DNA from: Aricia agestis
Taxonomy: Eukaryota; Arthropoda; Insecta; Lepidoptera; Lycaenidae
Reading direction: 5' to 3'
NCBI RefSeq assembly: GCF_905147365.1
Contig: NC_056418.1
Location: forward strand, 11,283,262-11,347,261
Length of the DNA: 64,000 nt
A program made the translations under genes and the position numbers. Below, one piece after another: positions 10,440-21,651 of this stretch (the first letter of the stretch is position 1; every line of letters starts with the position of its first letter). The notes beneath the pieces were generated by a model. That model searched no databases. It had not been told where the DNA came from and saw only the letters and a program-made list of their open reading frames with translations.

Positions 10440-11143
10440 TAGGGAATGCAATCCCGCCAGATAATTTCAATCCCGGTATTTGCGGGATCCCGCAGAGTAG
10501 ACTTAAACTTTCAAAATAAATAGTTATAATGACTTTAGTTGATAGACCCCGTCTTATTCTTAGAATTCAAATGAAACTAACTTTGTCGGACACTTTTTTT
10601 ACAAGGGTTTTTAAATACTTTAGACTTCAGATGTAAAAAAAAAACTAATAATTTTTTGGAAATGGCTACGTAATAATAATAATAGTTAAAATAAACTAAA
10701 AAACCATGCCTATTTCTTTTCATGTTTTATAAAGAAAATTTTTGTCGAAATATAGAGAAAATTGTACTAAAAGATTCCATTACATACATACAGCCCAAGT
10801 TTATAAAAGTTATATGTATTCATTTTGTCGCCTCCCAAACGGCTCCTGATATTCGACACAAAGTAGCCAGCAGCTGAAAAAGTTCGCTCAGCTTCCAAGC
10901 TGGTTGGTACAATTATTATAATTTAAAGTGAAATATAGGTGAATTGACTGTAAATTGTTTAGTGGGCTGCCTGTAGCCAGTTCTCGCATCCCCTCGCGCA
11001 GAGCTACACGTATGAATCACGCTTCTTTATATTCCCGCCAGTCCCGCGGGATCCCGCTAAATTTTCGAACGGGATTAGTCCCGCAAAATACATGCGGGAT
11101 CCCGGTATTTCGGGATCCCGGTATCCCGGTATTGCATTCCCTA
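10440..11143 (-). mobile_element. Degenerate hAT transposon
   Basis: The termini TAGGGAATGCAAT / ATTGCATTCCCTA are perfect inverted repeats flanked by the exact 8-bp duplication GTCCGGCC (10432-10439, 11144-11151). Subterminal GGGATCCCG repeats are present. A hAT dimerisation-domain remnant lies on the minus strand (10767-10922). TIR, TSD and coding remnant all point to hAT independently. Confidence 0.9.
10767..10922 (-). pseudogene. hAT transposase C-terminal dimerisation remnant
   Basis: The minus-strand frame, bounded by stops and about 51 codons long, contains EAERTFSAAG, then a spacer, RSRLGGDKMN, and YNFYKLGL. This matches the conserved hATC pattern (ER-FS-AG ... R-L ... hydrophobic end) by which hAT transposases dimerise. 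The DDE core and the BED zinc finger are missing. Small size and lack of a start mark it as a fossil. Confidence 0.75.
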
Positions 11144-11254
11144 GTCCGGCCCGATATCGGATGTCGGTTCATACATTTTACTCACGCCAATATCGGATAG
11201 GCGTCCGACATCGATATCGGGTCGGATAATGTGAGGTTCAAAGAGACGCTCTTA

Positions 11255-11463
11255 GCCCGGGCGCGCACTAGCGGCCAAGCCGTAGCGGCCAGGTTGCGGG
11301 CGGCCATCGAGATAGATACCTTAGTTTGTAAAACTAATAATTATGTATTCTGTGCCTTAGTATGAAAACGCCATAGACGACGCGCACCTGGCCGCAACGC
11401 GACCTGCGGCCACACCATACTTTCGGTGGCCGCTGCGGCCTAGCCGCTAGTGCGCGCCCGGGC
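11255..11463. mobile_element. PIF/Harbinger-type MITE, GC-rich
   Basis: Flanked by TTA on both sides (11252-11254, 11464-11466). The ends GCCCGGGCGCGCACTAGCGG are perfect inverted repeats over about 21 bp. The interior is strikingly GC-rich for this region, with repeated GGCCGC words. A 3-bp TWA duplication is the Harbinger signature. Confidence 0.8.
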
Positions 11464-11649
11464 TTAAGGTTCAAAGAATTTATTCTCATAAAAGATATCC
11501 ACATTCATGAGAACAAGACGTCATCAGACGTCATCACGTCATACAGACACGCGTAGAAATTCGGTTGTAGAGAATGATAGCGATAGTAATTCAATGGCTG
11601 AATTTGTTCATATCCTGTGACCGTCGTACGCGTAAAATTGTACACACAC

Positions 11650-11744
11650 CCCGCGTGCCATTTAGCGTTAAAAACGATCGAAACGCTCAAAATGCCTACT
11701 ATTTTAAGCATTTTGATCGTTTTTAACGCTAAATGGAACGCGGG
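11650..11744. repeat. Hairpin with about 40-bp arms
   Basis: CCCCGCGT at the left pairs with ACGCGGGG at the right. The arms share CATTTAGCGTTAAAAACGAT and enclose a loop around CTACTATTTTAA. The left arm has one short insertion relative to the right. MITE remnant or hairpin RNA source; no TSD identified. Confidence 0.6.
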
Positions 11745-12117
11745 GACAGAAACTATGATTTGATTATTTACATGAAATGATGCATTACTAATGATTTCCT
11801 CTGTTGGTACAGCATTGTTATATTAACAATGAGCTGTTGATTAATTGCATTATTAATCAATATCCTTATTAATCGCACAATCATTATTTATTATTGGTTA
11901 CAAATCATTGATTCGAGCATTGATTTTTAAATTTACACTAGGGAACATGTTATTTGTGGCATTCATAATAACATAATCAAGTTGGAAATGTAGAGTTTTA
12001 TTTTTTCAATTCTAAATCGTGGAAAAGAAATAAAAAAAAAATATGTAAATTTTTTCAAAATTGAGCGATTAGAAGATTAAAGTTTATTAGTATCATACCT
12101 ACAAATCCATACTTCCA

Positions 12118-12321
12118 TAATAATATTATAAATGAGACACTGTCTGTCTGTCTGTCTGTCTGTTACCTCTTCACGCTCAAACTGCTTAACCAATTTTGCT
12201 GTTGGCATGACGATACTTTGAATTCTGGGAAAGGACATAGGATAGTTTTTATCCCGGAAAAATGTACGGTTCCCGCACGATTAACGAATTTTGTCGCAAC
12301 AGAGTTGTGGGCATCAAGTAA
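12118..12321 (-). mobile_element. RTE-style short retroposon (GACGCCCGC family)
   Basis: On the minus strand the copy begins TTGATGCCCACAACTCTG. It includes the family core around CCGGGATAAAAACTATCC and ends with the CAGACAGACAG microsatellite and TTTATAATATTA. Other copies lie at 12.6, 20.8, 22.8, 26.5, 36.3, 41.7, 43.9 and 44.1 kb. Confidence 0.75.
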
Positions 12322-12597
12322 GATAATAATCGGATATAATAACAAAGAACGTACTCCATATCATTGTATACTGACGACTCTATTATAAGTTTAGCCATCT
12401 GATTAAGCAAAGCTAATAAAGCATCGAAATTGGTTTCCGTTTGTGGTCAGATTCATACGCAGTTCAATAGCAGCACTGCAATAGCTCATAACGGCTAATA
12501 GCGACAGTCAACAGCAATACGGTAATATAGAACCAGTAATCGCTTGCTAACACAGTGAATTTATAGCATACTAGGTAACGACTGCAACTCGGTTACG

Positions 12598-13622
12598 CCA
12601 AAATTTGTTTATTACCGGAACCGTACTTTTCTCCGGGATAAAAAGTGTTATACGTCCTTTCCTGGGGCTCAAAGTATCTCCATACCCAGTATTTATTTAT
12701 TTATTTATTTAAAGATACACCAACAACATATTGTGTTTTAAACTAACACAATAGTTAATTACAGGCGTATGCAACTGTTTTAGAGGTATTTGCTCCTTTC
12801 ATTAAAAATAAGTTACGAGAAGTGTTTCATAAGAAATGCTTAACTTACTATAATATTTAATGTAATAATTAATATAATAAACAAACTTACAATTAATTAG
12901 AAGAACTAATATTTAATTTTATTTCATTGCAATTAAGAAAAAAAAACAATACAATTAATTTTTTGTGAGATTAACTACAAGTTTAGTATCAAGGTGACAT
13001 CGGTTGAAACTAATTAGCAATAATAATAATAGAATCTAATTTAGTCAGAATAATTATTACAAGTAATGAGATGTGACAGGTAAAAAACAAACAAAATACA
13101 TTAGCAATAATAATAATACAATTAAGTTTTTGTCAGAATAAATACAATTAAAATGTCAGATTAATTGCTAGCGGGATGTCATAGGTACAAACAAAATACA
13201 TTAGCAATAATAATAAAAATAAACAAGTAAGTATGTCAAAATCATAATAAATTATCAATTTACAAATTATTATTGGTATTTTGTATTCTTAAGTCTAAAC
13301 GATATCATACAACGTTTCCATGAAATTGACAAGAGAGTCGCGTAAGATGTCGATGTCGTGATGGGCTAGTTTATTGTAAGAGTCTAAGAGTCAGTTCACA
13401 GTAGAGTATTTTCCCAGGTTCGTTTTAGCAGAACTAGGTATGAATGTTTTTGTGGGGTGCCTGGGAACACATCGGGGTACATATTATAAGTTGACGAGAT
13501 CTAGTAAATTTGTTGAGTCCAGTGTACTGTTGACAATTTTGTGGAGAACACAGAGAATCGGTTTAGGGGTTTGGTTGTGAAGAGGTAACAGACAGACACA
13601 CTTTCGCGTTTATAATAATAGT
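12598..13622 (+). mobile_element. GACGCCCGC-family retroposon split by an 860-bp insertion
   Basis: The front part (12598-12690, through GTATCTCCATACCC) and the back part (from about 13553, AGAATCGGTTTAGGGG to GTATGGA at 13622) together match other family copies. The intervening ~860 bp begins with a TATTTATTTATTTA tract, which reads as the tail of a minus-strand retroposon. It contains several spaced AGCAATAATAATAA repeats but no coding frame. Confidence 0.6.
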
Positions 13623-13899
13623 ATGGATAGGCACAATGTATATGACAGCTATGCGGTAATTTGAAAGATAAGTTCAATTTCTCTGTCAAAAATCTTGACG
13701 TTTTTGTTTTCTAGTAAGTTCTGAAATATAATCCAGTATACTAGCAAATACTCATGACGTCATAAATCGACGCCATACTTTTTATTCTTTCCAAAATATA
13801 CTAAGCAGAGGATTGGCTGACGTGTAAGATTTATTTGACATAATATTATAATATGACGTTCGTTTATTCTGCTAGTAATAATTCTCACTTCACACTCAA

Positions 13900-14022
13900 G
13901 AAAAGAGTGTATTCCCTTTAAAATCCGGCAACACGCCTGCAACTCTTCTGATGTTGGGAATGTCCATGGGCGACGGTAGTTGTTTTCTACCAGATGATCC
14001 GTTTGCTTGTTTTCCTCCTAAT
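13900..14022 (+). mobile_element. LINE 3'-end fragment
   Basis: GTCCATGGGCGACGGTAGTTG and flanking sequence match the last ~115 bp of the LINE at 6905-7025, with many substitutions. The 5' part is missing. Confidence 0.75.
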
Positions 14023-14503
14023 TTTATGTTGTCTCACCAGTAGCACATGAATACAATATGGCATCGAATACAATATCTTGAGCCCAGTATACTGGGTTAT
14101 ATTTCGGAACCGCGAACCGTGCGTTAGTAGATGCAATAGACAAAGTTACAGATCATAATTCATAACTAAAATATTATCTTTCTAGACTTAATTATCTCCG
14201 CTGACACAGAATATAGTTCCCAATCAATGCATTGTACTAGAATCTCGTCAAGCCGTAGTGCGTTGCACCAAGCGATAAATCCCCCACGTGTTAGATTGAA
14301 TCTCCTGATGCTATATTAGTTACTGTCTTAGTTCCTGCAGTTCCTGGTATGTTACATTGTTCTATCTACCTACTACCTAGTAATGACGTACTAGGCTACT
14401 CGTATATTACAACCAAGTGTAGCCGTCATGTAGACAATTCCGAAAGTACCTATACAACATTTTTCATATTATTATTTTCCCTTCGAAATTTGCACTTTAT
14501 TAA

Positions 14504-15456
14504 CCCTCCGTGCACCACGTGAATAAAAGTTACACCGTGCACCACGTGGGGTTTGTCAAACCCCAAGACTTATCTGGGCAAGAAATGCGTAATTTGTATT
14601 TATTTGTTTATTTTATTTTAAATAACGGTTTTTATTTGTTTAATTGTAATATAAAACGATAATTACTGAGATAACTCCCATTTTTAATCCTTTACACCCA
14701 AAAATTTAAATTTAGTAATCTTTTACCAAGTAAAACATAGACTCTTTTTTGGTGAGCTCCCACAGTTGAAAAGTTTTAACCTTTTATTTCCCGTACTGCT
14801 GTAAAATTTTAAAACTAACTATATAAGGAGTACAAATTGAATAATTGAATAATATTAATAATATAATCAGTCTACACGATATTCAGGCAAGTTGAAATCA
14901 GTACATTTCTGACAATGAAAGTGTAGTAAGAAAATAGGTCTATTATTATGCTCATAACCGTATTTGAGTGTACAATTTATCTTCTTGATTGATCTTGATA
15001 ATTTTTCTGGTGGTCCAGGGGCTGCTTTGCCAAGAAATTCGTAAAACCGCTTACAAGAACCTCTCAGTATCCATGGTTTATATCTTTGTGATTTTTCAAA
15101 TCTTCTTCTATGAAAGTCATACTTAATTTGTTCATTAACCTGTTCACGAATGCTTATTTAATCGAAATGAATTCAAATATGCGATAAAAATAGACTTTTT
15201 CACATTCCACAATATTCTGTCTATACAACTTTTTAACGACGTCCTGAACCACGTGGGGTTTGTGGGACCCCAGCACACTTTGTGCACGTCTGTTCGTTGC
15301 ATCGGTGAAGAAAATCCTAAACTACTGCCGCCAAACGGTAAGGCAACGCCTTAACTCCAGCTACATAAAGCGTCAAAAAACCACACGAGTTTTTAAAAAG
15401 TTATGAAATTTTTTGTACGTCTGGGGTTTGTCAGACCCCACGTGGTGCACGGAGGG
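14504..15456 (-). mobile_element. Second piggyBac-like element
   Basis: Bordered by TTAA (14500-14503, 15457-15460), with perfect inverted ends CCCTCCGTGCACCACGTG. Near each end a GGGGTTTGTC..ACCCC hairpin motif next to CACGTGG is repeated (about 14544, 15246, 15423), probably a transposase-binding site (inference). A 96-codon open frame survives on the minus strand. The ends differ from those of the element at 216-1241, so this is a different piggyBac family. Confidence 0.85.
14867..15157 (-). pseudogene. Open-frame remnant inside the piggyBac-like element
   Basis: A 96-codon minus-strand frame between stops, without a start codon. It is basic (HRRRFEK), contains GPPEKLSRSIKK, and ends with a His/Cys cluster FHCQKC before the stop at 14867. 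A basic tail with a C-x2-C pair at the extreme C-terminus would suit a piggyBac transposase end, but I do not recognise a conserved motif with certainty. Its location inside TTAA-bordered termini is the main argument. Confidence 0.4.
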
Positions 15457-15699
15457 TTAATAATTTTGTGTAAACTAGGTTGTCATGTTTAAAAAACGGA
15501 ATATAGTACTATGTGACTTTTTTACAACATTTTTAAATCGTAAAGTTGGTTCATAGGTCCTAAGATATGCGACATAATACTATGTTTACTTGCATACTAA
15601 TATTGGTATCATTTTTCCACAGGTTGATAGGTGTCAGTGTAAGTACCGATGATAATAATTAAATGATAACATTCTACTTTTTTCTTTATAATATAGTAA

Positions 15700-15889
15700 C
15701 TAGCTATTTGACCGAGCATTGCTCGGTATTCGTTAAACACGAATAAAATGACATTTTCTAAAAATGATTCCTAGCTAGATCGATTTATCGCCCCCGAAAC
15801 CCCTAAATTTCATGAAAATCGTTGGAGCCGATTCCGAGATTCCAATTATATATATACAAGAATTGCTCGTTTAAAGATATAAGATAAGA
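15700..15889 (+). mobile_element. Uninterrupted twin of the 7759-8210 retroposon
   Basis: Starts CTAGCTATTTGACCGAG, continues with GATTCCTAGCTAGATCG, and ends with an ATATATAC run and AAGAATTGCTCG. It lacks the MITE found in the copy at 7.9 kb and so gives the pre-insertion sequence. Confidence 0.75.
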
Positions 15890-16318
15890 TAGGAATAGTA
15901 CCCACGATATCATTAAGAAGTTCCAGAAAGCCTTAAAAGTTTCACTTGGAAAATTGGGAAATTCGAGGTTTTCAGCTAGGAAAATCCAGTGTCCCGCATA
16001 ATGCACCTTAAATATGCATGGCTGAGGACACCTGATATGCTCAGTAAATGAATATCCAAACCTAATTACCCTGTATGAAATTTGGGTAACAAATTAAGTG
16101 AAAAATATGCAATATTCATAAAGAGTAGATAGAGATCTGGGTACTTGGTCAAATTGCATGATGCAATAGTTTTAATAAAAAAATAAAAAGTAAGTACTAA
16201 TGGGATTTGACATAGTATAAAACATAGCACAGTATGGCTCTTGCACGACAGATTTAAGACAGCATAATGCTATTCAAAACAAAGAAGATGCACTTACTTA
16301 CTTTATATTGCAATAGTC

Positions 16319-16479
16319 AGTGTCTAAACACACCATGCCGAAGTTCCGCAGCGGAAGATCGGCATGATTCCGCCTGCAATGTATTTTAAATTACCGATGA
16401 CACACCATGCCGAAATTACGTCGCGTTATATTGTTAGCGGCTTCCGCCGCGGAACTTCGGCATGGCGTGTTTAGACACT
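16319..16479. mobile_element. Inverted-repeat MITE (CATGCCGAAGTTCCGC arms)
   Basis: The termini AGTGTCTAAACAC and GTGTTTAGACACT are inverted. Arms of about 30 bp include CACCATGCCGAAGTTCCGC. A related, more decayed stretch is at 16748-16850. No clear TSD. Confidence 0.7.
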
Positions 16480-16747
16480 TAAGACAGACGTGTACCAACT
16501 TATCAAGTACGTACGTGTGCGTGTACCAAGCAATAAAATAATGAAAATATGACAAATCAAACTTCAAAGTATGGGGGTAAAATTAGGATAAATATATGAC
16601 ATGTTACTTGATGGGATGTCAGCTCGCAATTAACTTAATTCGTTCGGAGATTTGGGAATCAAACTCCGCTACATAACTTTAATATCATATTTTGAATATT
16701 CTGATATGTCACGGTGTACTTAAATATTCTAAGCACAGAGTAAGTGT

Positions 16748-16850
16748 CATACACCATGCCGTCTGCCGAAGATACGCGGCTGAAGCTCGGCAAGATTACG
16801 CCTGCAATGTATTTGAAATTACCGATGGCACACCATGCCGAAATTTCAGA
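16748..16850. repeat. Diverged partial copy of the 16.3-kb MITE
   Basis: Shares CACCATGCCG, GCCTGCAATGTATTT and AAATTACCGATG with 16319-16479, in the same order and 430 bp downstream, but lacks the terminal arms. Confidence 0.6.
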
Positions 16851-16949
16851 AATAATCGTGTTTTCGTCTTGTGCATTTAATCTTCATGAACTGAAATTAA
16901 GTACTTTTGTGAAAAAAATTCTAGACCTTACAAATTTTGAGATCTAGGT

Positions 16950-17730
16950 TTAAGTATGTAGTCAAGTTAGGGTCAGGTGCATTCTTTTAACAGCAACTAT
17001 TAGTATAACTATTAGTTCTCGGTTTTGGCGTGTATTTTTAAAACTTATGAGAATACGCCATATTTTTTCAGGATACCAAAAGTACTTCTGGACGAGGGTG
17101 TATACAAAAGTGGTATAACCCAGCTTTTGTATTTCTCTTACCTTTCTATTCTACAGCGTGTTTTCAAAATAACTTTGCCCTTATCAAGGAATAACGAAGG
17201 GCTGTCGAGAGGTCCTTGACATCTTCAGACTTCAGATTGTTTGACTTTTTCCTTGATCGTATTTTTTATAATAAATAATCAGAAACCTGCAGGGAGAAGA
17301 GGGACAATATTTCTTTTGATTTCAGTAAAGATTGAAGATTGGAAATAAGACTGTTATAATATCCAGATATGATGAGTTGGTGCATTTTGTGTATTGTATA
17401 TTTTGTGACAGAATTTAAAAAAATGAAAATTAATATTTTAGCAACCTTTATCTACCTTTGTCCATAATGATGATCAAGCCAATAAAAACATTTAATTTAT
17501 CTAGTAGTCAAGTTGAAGGTAAATTAAAACTGAGAAATGAAAAACTAAACACAATTTTCTGAAAAATAACGTTTTTCAATGGTTTAGAGCATATAGAAAA
17601 ATTATGTCAAATTTCAATTATCCTACATAATACTTTTGCATCCGTTGCAGATGCTTTGTACAGTATTTTTAGAGCAAAGTAACCACTCTTCAAATACTGT
17701 AAACTGTAGCTGTACCTGGTACAAGATTTT
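16950..17730. other. No gene recognised
   Basis: AT-rich; short open frames only, none with a recognisable motif. Confidence 0.45.
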
Positions 17731-17734
17731 AAAT

Positions 17735-17988
17735 GTCCGAATTGCCCAAGCACATACGGAATTCTCGCATCATAGTCGACCTAGTCCAGACTCCAGAGGA
17801 AAGAGCAGGTCAATACGTCTGGGATCATCCATGTGCGGCTTCCCTCACGATGTTTTCCTTTACCGTACGAGCATCCGTATTATGTAGATCTGAATATATC
17901 TTATTGGTACACGCCTCCACTCGGAATCGAACCTACATTCTCTCGAGTACGAACCTAAGGCTATACCCACTAGGCCACGGACGCTCAC
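17735..17988 (-). mobile_element. tRNA-derived SINE
   Basis: On the minus strand the head reads GTCCGTGGCCTAGTGGGTAT, which contains a pol III A box (TGGCCTAGTGG). A B box follows about 35 bp later (GTAGGTTCGATTCCG). The body holds the reverse complement of CCTCACGATGTTTTCCTT, a motif I associate with lepidopteran SINEs. The 3' limit is uncertain. Confidence 0.72.
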
Positions 17989-17999
17989 TCTACGTAGCT

Positions 18000-18757
18000 G
18001 GCCTAGTTTTATATATAGTTGGAGGCTTCATTATAACTTACTCTAACTTTATACGAACAAATGCTGAATCAAGTTGCTTCAATATGCGTAAAAAGGCAAA
18101 GTTTATGTCAATATATTCATGGTGTGACACAAAATGAATAATATACAGTACTCCGTCTTGGCGAATTTGTGTGATTTCAGATAATTTTCAGTCGTAAAGT
18201 CACAGTATCGTTATTCACGTTGCACGCGCGTAAAATAATATATTGAGTTATTTATTTCCAAGGACTAACGACAGAGGCTAAAGACACGGGGACTGGGGTG
18301 ACCGATCAATACGTTCGGACTGATCGCAGGCCGACCTTACCGAACTTGTATTTGCATCCCTTTTGGGGGGATCGGGTCGATCTACCTACCCGTTTTTGTG
18401 GCTTTAACGTGAATTTAAATAACGCGGATTTAATTTAAGGAATGCAGTAAACGTCATCCGCTCGTAAAATTTGTATTGAGAGATTTTTCAAGGCGTGGCT
18501 AAGTTCGTCTACTACATGAAGTTAGTCTAGTGTATAACATTCATACTGTAGTATTGGGTAGGCAAGGAATTTAATATGTCGGTCCACTGACTTATAGCAC
18601 AACGCGACCTTCCCTAGAGATCAAACAAATAGCCCATGTTCGCTGATATAGTGACTTTTATAAAGTACCAACTGTACCCGACGATTATTTCGTACTGTTA
18701 TGAAACAAACAGACGGATAGCAGGATAGTAAGTGCCTGCAATCTACTAATACACTTG
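18000..18757. other. No gene recognised
   Basis: Includes a moderately GC-rich patch (18280-18420, with TCGGGTCGATC) without an ORF or repeat partner that I could identify. Confidence 0.4.
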
Positions 18758-18928
18758 TACCATCGAAGAAATTGATTCATAGGCAGTTGACGGACCTATG
18801 TTAATTGGTCGGATTATGTCAACTCAACGTTAACTGTGATCTGTCGGCTAGTTTTGATAAAGCGTGACCAAATTACGTAGGTCCGCCATCTGCCTATGCA
18901 TCAATTTCTTCAATGGTACATAGTTATT
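18758..18928. mobile_element. MITE family GAAATTGATTC (copy 1)
   Basis: Inverted ends GTACCAT(C/T)GAAGAAATTG with arms including ATAGGCAG. The interior GATCTGTCGGCT is shared with 29968-30145, and diverged ends are shared with 38290-38432. Confidence 0.65.
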
Positions 18929-19246
18929 AGTTACTATAATATTTACCTAAACCTATCTAGACAAGCGTTGAAGAGTTGTAATCAGACGGTATTACTAAAA
19001 GTTTCATTAATTATGATAAAATAATTAAAATAATTCCAAATTATAAAATCTCAGATCTCATGGTACATGATGAAGGCCTGTCACAAAAATATAATTTTCA
19101 ACGTTCATTTCAGAATTAATTTGTACTCGTTTAAATTATATAATTTTCCTTTTCATTTTAATTTCCGCCGGCACGTTCGGAGTGTGTGAACACAAACTAA
19201 ATATCAAGCCAATTCAAACTTGACCACTTAATTTCGGAACAGGCTA

Positions 19247-19655
19247 CAGCAATTTAACCCCACCAAGATACAAGTCTGCGCGTTCATCGCAAAAAGTCAC
19301 TGCATCAATGGTCGCATTGCCACTTTTTGTGGGTACTTTAGAAATCTCCCCCAGCATTGAACTCTGATAGGAACTGTGGCCAGCAGTATTTCTGGACCAG
19401 TACGACCTGCAAACCTTGAAGAAGAGGGCGTATTCCCTCTTAAATTAAATAAATGAATGTCTACCTGATGCCTACCACCGAACCGGTGGTAGGCATCAGG
19501 TAGACATTCTGAAAAAAATTGATTCAAATTTACTCAGAAATAAAACATTTTTTATTTTATTTTATTTATTTATTAAAAAGCCGGCAATGCACCTGCAGCG
19601 CTTCTGATGTTACGAGTGTCCATGGGCGACGGTAGTTGCTTTCCATCAGGTGACC
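19247..19655 (+). mobile_element. Internally deleted LINE fragment with an insertion
   Basis: Matches the LINE at 6242-6360 (AAGTCTGCGCGTTCA), then jumps to the region 6848-6915 (ACGACCTGCAAACCTT). It is interrupted at about 19445-19578 by foreign DNA that contains a perfect palindrome, and resumes with the LINE 3' end (CCGGCAATGCACCTGCAG). Several frame breaks make it dead. Confidence 0.75.
19455..19509. repeat. Perfect 26-bp stem palindrome
   Basis: Positions 19455-19480 and 19484-19509 are exact reverse complements around the loop AAC. Sits within the insertion in the LINE fragment; downstream is an ATTTTATTTTATTTA tract. Confidence 0.85.
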
Positions 19656-19667
19656 AGTAAGCAGTAA

Positions 19668-20027
19668 TAGCTCCCACACCGGTTTCGGTGACGGTGGCCG
19701 GTTTAATTGAAACCAGGCCTGCTACGCAGGAGTAATTTTATAGTACCCAAGTGGGTGCGCAGTACACAAGAGCACTCTCTATTCCTTTACTCTCATAACC
19801 CAGTGGGACGGAAGACCGACACGACCGGCGAGAGGTCAGGCGCAGGACCGACTTTTTACATGCCCATCCGACGCATAGATCATCTTACTTGTCAGACAAT
19901 CAGGTGATCAGCCTAGATTGTCCTAACCAAACTTGGAAATAGCATGTTTCCAACGCGGGAATTGAACCCACGACCTCCGAGTCAAGAGCCGCGCTCTATA
20001 CCACTAGACCACGGAGGCGTTAACGGT
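19668..20027 (-). mobile_element. tRNA-derived SINE, copy 1
   Basis: The minus-strand head GCCTCCGTGGTCTAGTGGTA carries an A box (TGGTCTAGTGG). The B box region GTGGGTTCAATTCC follows about 40 bp on. Flanking direct repeats ACCAGTAAG(C/T)AGTAA (19653-19667, 20028-20042) differ at one base. Clearly the same family as 56108-56465. It is a SINE, not a tRNA gene: the homology continues for ~280 bp past the tRNA-like head. Confidence 0.88.
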
Positions 20028-20205
20028 ACCAGTAAGTAGTAACGCTGCATTGATAATCAAACTTTGGGTGTTTGCAACATCCGACTTGATTGTTTTCTGC
20101 GACGCGACGCTACCATATAAAAAGAGTGAGCTGCCATCTCTGTGCTACCATCATTTTCCATTTTCCATGATAATATAAATTCATAACTGTATTTTAAAAA
20201 GATAA

Positions 20206-20534
20206 AACCGACTTCAAAATTGTACGTAATTGAGAATTAAAACTCCCTATCTCCAAAACTACAGAACTGATTTTGATGAAACTTGCACTATTCTCTAAGT
20301 TGAACAATACCTAGTACAACAAAAAAAGAATTACTGAAATCGAAATGGTTATTCCAGAGATATCCGATCACAAACATAAAACATACATACATACTTACAT
20401 ACATACACTTGTAAAATTTGGCACATATTTTGTTCAGATACTGATATAGAGTAGCATATACGAAAATTGGGCAGTTTTGGAAATATAAAATACATAGGCG
20501 TCGAATTGATAACCTCCTTTTTTTGAAGTCGGTT
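20206..20534. repeat. AACCGACTTC repeat, copy 1
   Basis: The ends AACCGACTTCAAAA and TTTTGAAGTCGGTT are inverted. The body includes TGATGAAACTTGCA, a CATACATACATA tract and GTCGAATTGATAACCTC. The body recurs at 45590-45815. No coding frame. Confidence 0.65.
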
Positions 20535-20825
20535 AATAAGATAGATAATGTTTCTTTTTAATCAGTACCAAGTTATCGTCGAATAATTTCAGATTTCAGT
20601 ACCGAATACTTGATATAAATTAGGTGGAAATCCCTTTCAGGATTAGCGCCAGTGAGCGGCAGTAACTCAAGGAATTTAATCAATCGGCACGAATCGGCTG
20701 GCAGGGGACAGCGACAATGTGACCTGTTCACGCGTCATTTTATTAATTCAGTAGGGACTAGGGATTGATGTAGACTGTAGAGGCGTAGATATGGTTAATA
20801 ATTATTAAGGTATATAAATTCATGT

Positions 20826-21085
20826 ACTAATATTATAAATGCGAAAAAATATAATATCTGCCTGTCTATCAGTCTGTCTGTCTGTCTGTCTGTTTGTCTG
20901 GCTGTCTGTCTGTCTGTTACCTTTTGTCGGCCAAACCGTTGAACCGATTTTTGCTGAAATTAGATATGTAGATTGTAGATTCTAAAAACCCCGGAGAAAA
21001 GGACATAGGATACACGAAAAATGTAGATCTTCCCGTGATAAACGAATTTTGACGCAACGGAGTTGCGGGCGTCATCTAGTATTTT
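20826..21085 (-). mobile_element. GACGCCCGC-family retroposon
   Basis: Minus-strand copy; head GACGCCCGCAACTCCGTTG near 21080, tail with (CAGA)n near 20870-20920 and TTTATAATATTAG. Confidence 0.78.
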
Positions 21086-21136
21086 ATTCAAATTACAAAT
21101 ATTATGTATTTAGGCAGACAACAATGTATGCAATAA

Positions 21137-21475
21137 GTTTGGGGGAATCAGCATAACGCTACCATGTTGCAAAGTGCCACTTGTTAATTTTTTTAATGAA
21201 ATAAGGGGGCGAACGAGCAAACGGGTCACCTGATGGAAAGCAACTTCCGTCGCCCATGGACACTCGCAGCATCAGAAGATCTGCAGGTGCGTTGCCGGCC
21301 TTTTATGAAGGAATAGGTGAGGGTCGGGAAGGGAATATGGTGGGGGATTGGGTCTCCGATAAACTCACTCACTCGGCGAAACACAGCGCAAGCTCTGTTT
21401 CACGCCGGTTTTCTGTGAGAACGTGGTATTTCCCCGGTCGAGCCGGCCCAGTCGTGCCAAAGCATGGCTCTCTCA
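21137..21475 (-). mobile_element. LINE-derived short element plus shared 3' flank, copy B
   Basis: The minus-strand short element (5' end near 21475, tail near 21196) has the LINE 5' UTR joined to its 3' end. Beyond its AT-rich tail a further ~60 bp (21137-21195, including CAGCATAACGCTAC) is repeated in inverted orientation after copy D at 25770-25826. The match stops abruptly at 21137. Confidence 0.85.
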
Positions 21476-21651
21476 TTTATATACCATCCATATATTATCC
21501 AAGTCTAACTTTTGTATTTGGCCGAATTATCGATGAAGTATGGTTTTGGTCAAAACTCTCTCTCTCTCTCTCTCATCTATATTATACTTCTTACATGCTT
21601 CTTACTACCCTCTAGTTTGACGTTTGTCTAACGTTTATAAGAATCCTATTA

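Larger units (their letters stand above)
10328..11234. mobile_element. Palindromic GATATCGG element, split by a hAT insertion
   Basis: Inverted ends of about 60 bp begin CACATTAT and carry repeated CGATATCGG motifs (10328-10385 and 11165-11234). Without the 704-bp hAT insertion and its TSD it would be roughly 195 bp, a typical MITE size. No clear TSD was recognised. Confidence 0.65.

Noticed and set aside
19960..20020. tRNA gene on the minus strand
   Set aside because: A and B boxes are there, but the homology continues for ~280 bp and is flanked by a TSD; the same at 56.4 kb, so it is a SINE head.
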